The notes: a model not told the origin generated them from the sequence alone. A stretch of 6,811 nt of DNA from Alistipes sp. (GCA_017560305.1 JAFYOF010000031.1:1-6811), one strand, 5' to 3'; shown: positions 1-5,858, counted from the first letter of the stretch. Made by a program: numbers and translations.

Positions 1-140
1 ATTGCCAGCGAGCCGATGTTGCTCACTGCCTCGCCCAGATGACCCGCAATCATCGTTCCCACGATGCCCATAATCGGCACGGTGATGTTGGAAATGAGGT
101 TGGGGATGGCGATGCGTAGTATCTCCCTGTTGATATTCAT
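1..140 (-). CDS. MATE-family multidrug/Na+ efflux transporter, N-terminal fragment
   Basis: The reverse strand reads from an ATG at 140 for 46 codons and runs off the left edge, so only the N-terminus is present. The protein begins MNINREILRIAIPNLISN and continues through ITVPIMGIVGTMIAGHLG and a segment ending NIGSLA. This charged start, followed by a first transmembrane helix and the AGHLG motif, is typical of MATE exporters of the DinF/NorM kind in Bacteroidales, which move cationic compounds out of the cell using Na+ or H+ gradients. The start is supported by the family-like N-terminus and a -7 box just upstream. Substrate specificity and integrity cannot be judged because about 90 percent of the gene lies outside the window. 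It is divergent from the lipoprotein module and probably functionally unrelated to it. Confidence 0.85.
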   Translation of the reverse strand, partial: MNINREILRIAIPNLISNITVPIMGIVGTMIAGHLGEAVSNIGSLA

Positions 141-149
141 AACCGAAGG

Positions 150-157
150 CAAAGATA
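150..157 (-). promoter_or_regulatory. Candidate Bacteroidales -7 box for the MATE gene
   Basis: On the minus strand this reads TATCTTTG, an exact match to the Bacteroidota -7 consensus TAnnTTTG. No convincing TTG (-33) was found 19-21 bases further upstream. The box lies only 9 bases before the ATG, so if it is used the transcript would have a leader of a few bases at most. The 8-base match has only six fixed positions in AT-rich DNA, so chance is possible. Confidence 0.4.
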
Positions 158-293
158 AGAATAAAATGGGATAATTTGTTGTCTTGGTTGTCTGATTAGC
201 CCCAAAAAGCGAATCGAGGAGGTGTGAGGCTGGCGGAAAAATGTCAGAAAGGGAGAATAATGTGCAAAAGAGGAAATTTAGGCGTGGTAAAAA

Positions 294-324
294 TTGGCGT
301 TTATATATAAAATATATAAATTTG
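294..324 (+). promoter_or_regulatory. Promoter of small protein 1 / lipoprotein 1 operon
   Basis: A -33 type TTG lies at 294-296, followed by a 20-base spacer and TAAATTTG at 317-324, an exact match to the Bacteroidota TAnnTTTG -7 box. Transcription would start near 330, giving an A-rich leader of about 75 bases before the small ORF at 406. No other candidate as good lies between 141 and 405. An AT-only inverted repeat (300-320) fills the spacer and overlaps the -7 box. The rest of the 141-405 gap shows no gene, RNA or clear terminator. Confidence 0.6.
300..320. repeat. Perfect inverted repeat inside promoter spacer
   Basis: Positions 300-308 and 312-320 form perfect 9-base arms (TTTATATAT / ATATATAAA) around a 3-base centre. 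The repeat sits between the -33 TTG and the -7 box and overlaps the latter, a natural place for a repressor or activator site. All bases are A or T, so it may only be a flexible AT-rich spacer. Confidence 0.35.
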
Positions 325-405
325 CGCGATTTTTTTCGGAAAATCAGCAACTTAAAAGCAAACAGAAAGAATTTTTAAGATAATAACCTAAAAACGATTT
401 AATTT

Positions 406-522
406 ATGAAGAAAACTTATGAAAGTCCACAGATCGAGATTATCGAGGTGGCAGTTGAGAAGGGATTTGCAGCAAGCAACCCATTGGAGGATGTTGTTCC
501 AGGAAGCAAGTGGGATTGGTAG
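406..522 (+). CDS. Small protein 1 (38 aa), GFAxS-motif, unknown function
   Basis: An ATG at 406 opens a 38-codon frame ending in TAG at 520-522. The N-terminus is MKKTYESPQIEIIEV, followed by AVEKGFAASNP and an acidic, glycine/tryptophan tail ending GSKWDW. There is no signal peptide or membrane helix. The central part is a strand-like alternation of Ile/Val and Glu. I do not know a function. The reality of the gene rests on three points: a good promoter upstream, the lipoprotein ATG only 26 bases after its stop, and a clearly related 53-residue protein at 5529-5690 sharing PQ[IL]E[IV]IEV, VE, GFA and S. From general knowledge, short Bacteroidales ORFs of this style (Lys-rich start, Pro-x-[IV]-E-[IV] core, Ala-x-Ser, variable tail) are often left as hypothetical proteins. 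A regulatory leader peptide, a secreted peptide or a lipoprotein partner are all possible. Confidence 0.72.
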   Translation: MKKTYESPQIEIIEVAVEKGFAASNPLEDVVPGSKWDW

Positions 523-548
523 AGTGTTTAACGGAAAAAATTAGAGAG

Positions 549-2834
549 ATGAAAAGACTTTTTTTGGCGTTAATTGCACTCGTTGCAATTGTTTCTTGTA
601 GCAAGAACGAGGTGCTGGATGGTGTTGCTACTGCACCAGCGGTGGTGACTGCATCATTTGAGGATACTCGTGTGGCGGTAGATAATGAGACACTCAAGTT
701 GTCGTGGTCGGTGGATGATTGCTTGTCAGTTTTCACATCAACTGCAAACGATGAGTACAAGTACACAGGTTCAAACAACGAGTTTGCAGCGGTGGGCGCA
801 GCTGGCGAGGGTCAGGCGTTGCCAAACAACTATGCTGTTTATCCTTACAATGCAAACATCGCAGTATCTGGTGAGGGCGTTATCTCGCTCACATTGCCAG
901 CGACTCAGAACTATGCCGAGGGCTCATTCGGTTTGGGTGCAAACACTATGGTTGCCGTATCGAAGAGCACTAACTTCCCATTCCAGAATGTGTGCGGTTA
1001 CATCCGCTTGAACCTCTGGGGTAATGTGAAGGTGAAGAGCATCGAGTTCAAGGGTAACAACGGTGAGGTTTTGGCAGGTGCTGCGACAGTGGTGGCATCG
1101 GTAGCGGCAGAGCCAGAGGTTGCATTGGCAGAGAATGGCTCAAAGAGTATCGTTTTGGATTGCGGTGCAGGCGTAGAGTTGGGTGCATCGGCTGAGGAGG
1201 CTACTCCATTCTGGTTGGTAGTTCCAGCGCAGGAGTTTGAGAAGGGCTTCACTATCATTGTTACTGATGTTGATGGCGATGTGATGAAGAAGTCTACTTC
1301 AATTACTCGCGAGGTTGTGCGTAATCAGGTGAACACAATGGCTACATTCCAGGTCGTTCCAGAGTTGGGTGGCGATGTAATCTTCGACGCGCAGTTCAAT
1401 GCCGACGGCACAGCAACCGACAAGGGTAAGTATGCTATGGAGATTGTTGCAAAGCCAGGTGCTGGTATGGCAACAGTTGCCGATGCGGACTATCCTTATG
1501 GTAATGTGGTGAAGTTTACCAATGGTCCAAGCAATAGCGATTTCGATAGCGGTTTTTACTTGGTTGGCTATGCTGATAATGCGGAGTTCCGCAATGACCT
1601 GGCAGATGGCTTTACAATGGAGGTTGTAGCTAAGCAGGCGGTATATTCATATGACCCATATTCTCGAATCGTATCATCAAATACATTTGGTATCTTTGTT
1701 AAGGGCGAGAATTCTGGCTATACAATGTCAGTGGGTTATCACAACAACGATGATCACAACCACTGGTGGGATTTCCATCGTGAGATTGGTCAGAAGCCAA
1801 CCCTCGATGAGTATCACCACTATGTATATGTTTATAATGCTGAGGAGTCAAAGTTGATGTTCTATTACGATGGTGAGTGCCTTGCAGAGTATGGTGACAT
1901 TACCATTGCTCCAGGTAAGCGTCTTGCAATCGGTGGTTATCCTTATGAGAGTGGTCTTCTCGGTCACCCATACGAGGGTAGTGTTGCGATGACTCGTATC
2001 TATAATGATGCGATGACTGCAGAGCAGGCACAGAAGCGTTATGAGACTGCAATGATTCTCCCAGAGTCAGAGACTGCAATCAGCAAGCCACTCTACGATG
2101 TGCAGTTCAACTCTGACCGCACGGCTGTAAATGCGGGTAGCTACACAGGTTTGGCTGTGGAGTCACTCCTTAACGAGTATGTGACAGTGAAGTCGGTTGC
2201 TGGTTTTGGTAATGTTGTGAACTTTGGTCGTGGCGTGAGCAACGACCGCCATGCAGATGGTTTCTATAATAGCGATTTCAGCGCAGATGAGACATTCAAG
2301 GCTATGTTGAATGATGGCTTCACAATGGAGATGTTGGTTTCATCTGATGCATTTGCTGCACAGAGCGCTGGTTATGCTCGCCCATTCGGTAGTCAGTCAT
2401 TCGGCGTATTGCGTCAGGATAATGGAACAAATGAGTGGATGCCTTACTGGAACTATAAGGGTATTGGCGCTCCAGGTACTTGGTATTATGGTATGGATGG
2501 CTATGCAGCAAGCCGTCGTCAGGTGAATGTGGTTACAGAGGTGAATAAGTATGCACACATCCTCTACACTTACAAGCCAGAGTACAAATATGTTATCGTT
2601 TACATCAATGGTGAGTGGGTTGGTAGTGCTCATGTTGACGCTCTCTACTCTGGTACACGCCTCACAATCGGTGGCTACCCAATGACCGACGAAAATGGTG
2701 CTTATGTGACACAGATTTGGAACGGCGATGTTGCTGTTGCACGAATCTACGATGAGGTATTTGATGCTCATCAGTCGGTTGCTCGCTACAATGCTATGAA
2801 GTCTACAATTCAGACTTTGGAGGCTGCGAAGTAG
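549..2834 (+). CDS. Surface lipoprotein 1: fimbrillin-like domain plus two LamG domains
   Basis: This 761-residue lipoprotein starts at the ATG at 549. The open frame extends upstream to 510, but only the 549 start places the signal peptide MKRLFLALIALVAIVSC at the N-terminus. Cys17 is the lipidation site, and the following S-K-N-E resembles surface-lipoprotein signals of Bacteroidota. Residues about 30-270 form a fimbrillin/Mfa-like beta domain, with a TR at 40-41 then LSWSVDD, YAVYPY, LPATQNYAEGSFG, and PFWLVVP. Two LamG/concanavalin-A-like domains follow, at about 276-500 and 513-750. Each has the pattern DxQFN, GFTME, H-x-x-Y near a Y-x-[DN]GE strand, [AT]IGGYP, and G-x-VA-x-x-RIY. I see no catalytic residues, so binding (glycan, mucin or host protein) is more likely than hydrolysis. 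LamG1 carries an unusual His/Asp/Trp cluster (398-410). It is probably co-transcribed with small protein 1 and is paralogous to the gene at 3079. It could be a fimbrial tip/accessory subunit or a stand-alone adhesin. Confidence 0.9.
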   Translation: MKRLFLALIALVAIVSCSKNEVLDGVATAPAVVTASFEDTRVAVDNETLKLSWSVDDCLSVFTSTANDEYKYTGSNNEFAAVGAAGEGQALPNNYAVYPYNANIAVSGEGVISLTLPATQNYAEGSFGLGANTMVAVSKSTNFPFQNVCGYIRLNLWGNVKVKSIEFKGNNGEVLAGAATVVASVAAEPEVALAENGSKSIVLDCGAGVELGASAEEATPFWLVVPAQEFEKGFTIIVTDVDGDVMKKSTSITREVVRNQVNTMATFQVVPELGGDVIFDAQFNADGTATDKGKYAMEIVAKPGAGMATVADADYPYGNVVKFTNGPSNSDFDSGFYLVGYADNAEFRNDLADGFTMEVVAKQAVYSYDPYSRIVSSNTFGIFVKGENSGYTMSVGYHNNDDHNHWWDFHREIGQKPTLDEYHHYVYVYNAEESKLMFYYDGECLAEYGDITIAPGKRLAIGGYPYESGLLGHPYEGSVAMTRIYNDAMTAEQAQKRYETAMILPESETAISKPLYDVQFNSDRTAVNAGSYTGLAVESLLNEYVTVKSVAGFGNVVNFGRGVSNDRHADGFYNSDFSADETFKAMLNDGFTMEMLVSSDAFAAQSAGYARPFGSQSFGVLRQDNGTNEWMPYWNYKGIGAPGTWYYGMDGYAASRRQVNVVTEVNKYAHILYTYKPEYKYVIVYINGEWVGSAHVDALYSGTRLTIGGYPMTDENGAYVTQIWNGDVAVARIYDEVFDAHQSVARYNAMKSTIQTLEAAK

Positions 2835-2853
2835 TGCGGTACGATAAATAACG

Positions 2854-2890
2854 AAGGCGAAAATCTCGAAAGGGGTTTTCGCTTTTTTTT
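2854..2890 (+). terminator. Rho-independent terminator after lipoprotein 1
   Basis: AAGGCGAAAATCTC (2854-2867) pairs with 2872-2885 around a GAAA tetraloop (2868-2871). The stem has 14 pairs, including three G-U pairs. A run of eight T (2883-2890) follows and overlaps the outermost pairs. It lies 20 bases after the stop codon. It shares a 14-base block, AGGCGAAAATCTCG, with the terminator after lipoprotein 2. Confidence 0.88.
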
Positions 2891-2995
2891 GTTGATGTGA
2901 GTGGGGGAGGTCTTTGTTGGCGGGAAATCCTATGCCATCTTTGCGATTTTATGCAGAATATTGGACTTTGGAGCGTGATTATGTGTAATGAAAAG

Positions 2996-3026
2996 TTGGA
3001 GATAACATAGACTTTTTGTATATTTG
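2996..3026 (+). promoter_or_regulatory. Promoter of lipoprotein 2
   Basis: A TTG at 2996-2998, a 20-base spacer and TATATTTG at 3019-3026 match the Bacteroidota -33/-7 pattern with the same spacing as the promoter at 294-324. The start would be near 3032, giving a leader of about 45 bases. A second exact -7 box, TACATTTG, lies at 3041-3048. Its nearest TTG (3016-3018) is 22 bases away, so it may be a weaker alternative start. Nothing gene-like is seen between the terminator at 2890 and this promoter. Confidence 0.6.
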
Positions 3027-3044
3027 CGAGTGTGTGAATATACA
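3017..3044. repeat. Inverted repeat overlapping lipoprotein 2 -7 boxes
   Basis: TGTATATT (3017-3024) and AATATACA (3037-3044) are perfect 8-base inverted arms separated by 12 bases. One arm overlaps each of the two -7 boxes. The 20-base centre-to-centre distance is about two helical turns, as for a dimeric regulator site. No protein binding this sequence can be named. Confidence 0.35.
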
Positions 3045-3078
3045 TTTGCAGAAAATTATAAACTAAAACCAACAATAA

Positions 3079-5433
3079 ATGAAAAGATTATTTATCTCAA
3101 TGGCTGCCCTGCTTGCGATTGTGGCTTGCAGCAAGACCGAGAATGTGTCTGCTCCTGGGGGCTTTGCCGATGATTTGATGTTCAAGGCTTCGTTTGAGGG
3201 AGCGGCGTCGCGTGTCTCAATCTCCGAGAATGGCGATGGATTCCAGTTGGCGTGGTCGGATGATGACCAGATAGCCATCTACACCCGTATGAACAAGACC
3301 AAGTATGCCTACAATCCCGAGACACAGCTCTTCACAAAGGTGTCGAACAATGTGGGTGCGCAGCTCGAGAATTACTACTATGCTGCATATCCTTACACAG
3401 CGGCTTCATCGACTGTAAGTGAGGGCAAACTCTCGATTGATATGCCTGCATCGCAGAAGTATGCCGAGAATTCGTTTGGCAAGGGCGCAAATCCGATGGT
3501 TGCCATCTGCCCAAAGCCAGCCGAGCCATCGTCAGAGCCTGTGCAGTTGCAGTTCAAGAATGTGGCGGGTTATCTTCGCCTCTATCTCTATGGTGAGAAT
3601 GTTACGGTGAAGAGCATCCAGCTCAAGGGTAACAACGAAGAGTTGATTGCCGGTCAGGCAAACATCACCATCTCGCCAGATGCTACGCACGAGTTTGAGT
3701 GGGTATCTACAAACGGCAAGTCTATCCTGCTGAACTGCGGCGATGGTGTGAAGGTTGGCTCTACAGCCGAGACTGCTACCGCATTCTGGTTGGTTGTGCC
3801 ACAGACATCGTTCAGCGAGGGCTTCAATGTGCGAATCACCGATGCGACAGGTCGCGTGATGTTGAAGTCTTTGGATAAGGAGTTCAACATTACCCGCAAT
3901 CAGGTAGAGACAATGAACCCATTGGAGGTTGTATTCCCTGAGGTTGATGCAAACCTCTTGCTTGATGTTCAGTTCAATGCCGATGGTACTGCAACCGATA
4001 AGGGTAAGTACTTGATGGATATCATCGCTCACCCAGGCGCAGGTATGGAGACTGTTCAGGACGAGGATTATCCTTACGGCTATGTTGTGAACTTCACAAA
4101 CTGCGACGGTGCTAACAACGCACAGCTCTCTGAGGGCTTCTACTCAATCGATTACAGCAATGCTCCAGCATTCAAGGAGAGCCTCACCGATGATAATGGT
4201 TTCACTTTGGAGATGGTTGTAAAGCACGGCCTTATCTCTCGCAAGAGCTCTAACCCTTGGCAGAATGCCGTTTCTGGTAACACATATGGTCTCTTCTTGA
4301 AGGGTGTTGACAACGCAAGCAACTTCGGTTGGATGGCAGCACGCTATGCGGGCAGTGATTCAAATAGCAACCCATTCACTGATGTCTCTAACTTGACATT
4401 CACTCCATATTTGAACAAGTACTACCACTACGCTTATGTATTCGACAAGGCAAATACCAAGGTGGCATTCTATTGCGATGGCGAGTTGATTCGCGAGATT
4501 GAGGGCATTCACGCAATTGGCGCTGGTGACAGAATTGCTATTGGTGGTTATCCAACATCGATAAACCTCATTGAGCACTCGTTCACAGGTAGCGTGGCAT
4601 TGGTTCGTATGTATGATGCGGCATTTACTGCTGAGCAGGCACGAGTTCACTTTGCGGAGTTGAATATCCCTTCTACTTATGAGGTAGTGGGTGAGCCTAT
4701 GCTCGATGTGCAGTTCAACGAGGATGGTACAGCCGAGAATGTCGGTACTGCAAACCTTACTATCGATACTTATGCCGCTGCGGATGTCCTCTCGACTAAG
4801 CAGAAGGGTGGTCAGTGGGTGGCTAACTTCTTCCGTTCACAGAAGCATAACAATGCTTGTCCAAATGGCTTCTACTTGGTTGATTACAGCAATAATGCTG
4901 ATTTCCTTGGTAAGATGGAGGATGGTTACTCAATGGAGGTAATCTGTAAGGTTAACGCCTACGAGGGTGATTTCTGGTCAAAGGTGATGAGTACAACAAC
5001 ATCAGGTATCCACCATCAGGGTGTCTACTCTAACGAGGCAGAGACCTGGGCTTGGGGTATGTATGGTAATGGTAAGGTTGATAACTGGAACTCTGGTTTC
5101 GGTTGGGGTAGCTTCCGCAAGAACTTCCTCTGGGGTCCTAAGGTTACCTACACTTATGAGCACATTGTAATGGTATTCGATGCCGAGAGCAATGTTTATA
5201 CACTCTATGTAAACGGTAAGCATACTTTGTCTTGCGCACCTCCAGCAGCTGCAAGTGTTGGTAAGATGTTGGCTGTGGGTGGCATCCCTTACGCAAATAA
5301 GAGTGTCTACCACCCATTCGTAGGTGAGGTCGCATTGGCTCGTATCTACGACGAGACAATGTCAATGCACCAAGTGATGGAGCGTTTCGAGGAGGTTAAG
5401 TCTACTATCGCAACTTTGGACGCTGCGAACTAA
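3079..5433 (+). CDS. Surface lipoprotein 2: fimbrillin-like domain plus two LamG domains
   Basis: This 784-residue paralogue of the protein at 549-2834 has the same order of parts. The signal peptide MKRLFISMAALLAIVAC has lipidated Cys17, followed by S-K-T-E. A fimbrillin/Mfa-like domain spans about 35-285, with SRV at 44-46, LAWSDDDQIAIYT, YAAYPY, MPASQKYAENSFGKGANPM, and AFWLVVP. LamG1 spans about 292-527 (LDVQFNADGTATDKGKY, IAIGGYP, GSVALVRMYD). LamG2 spans about 539-775 (LDVQFNEDGTAE, LAVGGIP, GEVALARIYDE). Both proteins end with KSTI-x-TL-[ED]-AA-[KN]. The first LamG domains of the two paralogues are much closer to each other than the second ones are. It has its own promoter and terminator, so it is probably a separate transcript from lipoprotein 1. 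No enzyme motif is seen. Outer-membrane display and ligand binding are inferred from the family. No fimbrial anchor or usher-like partner lies in the window. Confidence 0.9.
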   Translation: MKRLFISMAALLAIVACSKTENVSAPGGFADDLMFKASFEGAASRVSISENGDGFQLAWSDDDQIAIYTRMNKTKYAYNPETQLFTKVSNNVGAQLENYYYAAYPYTAASSTVSEGKLSIDMPASQKYAENSFGKGANPMVAICPKPAEPSSEPVQLQFKNVAGYLRLYLYGENVTVKSIQLKGNNEELIAGQANITISPDATHEFEWVSTNGKSILLNCGDGVKVGSTAETATAFWLVVPQTSFSEGFNVRITDATGRVMLKSLDKEFNITRNQVETMNPLEVVFPEVDANLLLDVQFNADGTATDKGKYLMDIIAHPGAGMETVQDEDYPYGYVVNFTNCDGANNAQLSEGFYSIDYSNAPAFKESLTDDNGFTLEMVVKHGLISRKSSNPWQNAVSGNTYGLFLKGVDNASNFGWMAARYAGSDSNSNPFTDVSNLTFTPYLNKYYHYAYVFDKANTKVAFYCDGELIREIEGIHAIGAGDRIAIGGYPTSINLIEHSFTGSVALVRMYDAAFTAEQARVHFAELNIPSTYEVVGEPMLDVQFNEDGTAENVGTANLTIDTYAAADVLSTKQKGGQWVANFFRSQKHNNACPNGFYLVDYSNNADFLGKMEDGYSMEVICKVNAYEGDFWSKVMSTTTSGIHHQGVYSNEAETWAWGMYGNGKVDNWNSGFGWGSFRKNFLWGPKVTYTYEHIVMVFDAESNVYTLYVNGKHTLSCAPPAAASVGKMLAVGGIPYANKSVYHPFVGEVALARIYDETMSMHQVMERFEEVKSTIATLDAAN

Positions 5434-5450
5434 TATTTCAAACTAACAAT

Positions 5451-5493
5451 CAAGAGGCGAAAATCTCGGGCGAGGTGTTCGCCTCTTGTTTTT
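5451..5493 (+). terminator. Rho-independent terminator after lipoprotein 2
   Basis: CAAGAGGCGAA (5451-5461) pairs perfectly over 11 bases with TTCGCCTCTTG (5478-5488). The 16-base loop can form a small inner CTC/GAG helix. A run of five T (5489-5493) follows. It lies 17 bases after the stop of lipoprotein 2 and 35 bases before the small protein at 5529, so that gene would depend on read-through or an unseen promoter. Confidence 0.85.
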
Positions 5494-5528
5494 GAGGGAT
5501 TTTCCTTCGTGATAAAAATAGAGAAGAG

Positions 5529-5690
5529 ATGGCAAATAATACAGAAAAGAGAGTCTACTTGGCGCCTCAGTTGGAGGTCATCGAGGTGGAGGTTGAGGCG
5601 GGCTTTGCCCAATCCATCGAGAAGCCTTCCAGCGGCGGAAACCACGACTGGGCTATGCCGTTTGCGGGCGTGCCGTTGGGCGGAGAGTAG
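5529..5690 (+). CDS. Small protein 2 (53 aa), GFAxS-motif, unknown function
   Basis: An ATG at 5529, preceded by purine-rich AGAGAAGAG, opens a 53-codon frame ending in TAG at 5688-5690. The N-terminus MANNTEKRVYLAPQLEVIEV leads into EVEAGFAQS, then a Ser/Gly/Pro-rich tail with GGNHDW and ending in GGE. The core lines up with small protein 1 without gaps across 17 residues: PQ[IL]E[IV]IEV-x-VE-x-GFA-x-S. Both proteins also have a G-x-x-(x)-DW element in the tail. There is no signal peptide or membrane segment. No promoter box is recognisable between 5434 and 5528, and the gene lies between two terminators. It may be expressed by leaky read-through from lipoprotein 2, or be an orphan left from a further small-protein/lipoprotein unit. 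The function is unknown. Confidence 0.72.
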   Translation: MANNTEKRVYLAPQLEVIEVEVEAGFAQSIEKPSSGGNHDWAMPFAGVPLGGE

Positions 5691-5710
5691 TTTTTTAGGC
5701 GTAAACTATC

Positions 5711-5751
5711 GGGGGTTGTCGGGGCTTTTGGCTGCGACAACCTCCTTTTTT
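5711..5751 (+). terminator. Rho-independent terminator after small protein 2
   Basis: GGGGGTTGTCG (5711-5721) pairs with CGACAACCTCC (5735-5745), 11 pairs with one G-U. The loop is 13 bases and six T follow (5746-5751). It closes the module 20 bases after the stop of small protein 2. Confidence 0.88.
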
Positions 5752-5850
5752 GTTGCACAGTTGAGGCAATAAATAGGCATAATGTTGATTGATAACGATT
5801 TTTTAACTTTGGCGGCGGCCTGAAAGAGGCTTAATTCCAAAAAAATGGTT

Positions 5851-5858
5851 TACCTTTG
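5851..5858 (+). promoter_or_regulatory. Promoter -7 box of the pseudouridine synthase gene
   Basis: TACCTTTG is an exact TAnnTTTG match, and its context TTTACCTTTGCA is typical of housekeeping promoters in Bacteroidales. The -33 side is weak, with no TTG at the expected spacing. Transcription would start near 5865, about 30 bases before the ATG at 5897. TTTGC-ACCC-GCAAA (5855-5868) is a small inverted repeat across the expected start. The region 5752-5850 holds nothing else recognisable. Confidence 0.6.

Noticed and set aside
141..405. Invertible (phase-variable) promoter, as seen for Bacteroides surface loci
   Set aside because: No pair of longer inverted repeats flanks the promoter at a suitable distance. 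Only the short AT-rich repeat within the spacer is present, and no invertase gene is in view.
406..522. RiPP precursor peptide
   Set aside because: There is no double-glycine leader end, no Cys/Ser/Thr-rich core and no modifying enzyme or peptidase-transporter nearby. It is kept only as a remote idea.
510..548. Start of lipoprotein 1 at the upstream ATG (510), adding 13 residues
   Set aside because: It would overlap the end of small protein 1 and put charged residues before the signal peptide. The ATG at 549 gives the same MKRLF start and Cys17 as the paralogue.
1374..2834. Catalytic glycoside hydrolase (concanavalin-A fold) in the C-terminal half
   Set aside because: No conserved ExDxE-type catalytic motif is visible. 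The repeated DGE, IGGYP and RIYD motifs fit LamG binding domains.
2914..2943. Possible extra promoter TTG-N19-CATCTTTG before lipoprotein 2
   Set aside because: The -7 box has a mismatch at a key position, and a better promoter lies closer at 2996-3026.
2932..2988. 18-codon ORF upstream of lipoprotein 2, considered as a third member of the small protein family
   Set aside because: Its translation lacks the PQxExIEV and GFAxS motifs, and it lies upstream of the predicted promoter.
2803..3075. 90-codon minus-strand frame across the intergenic region
   Set aside because: It runs through the terminator hairpin and the lipoprotein 2 promoter, and the translation looks random.
3532..4032. 166-codon open frame on the minus strand
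   Set aside because: It lies wholly inside lipoprotein 2 opposite a well-supported domain. It has no promoter and no recognisable protein features.
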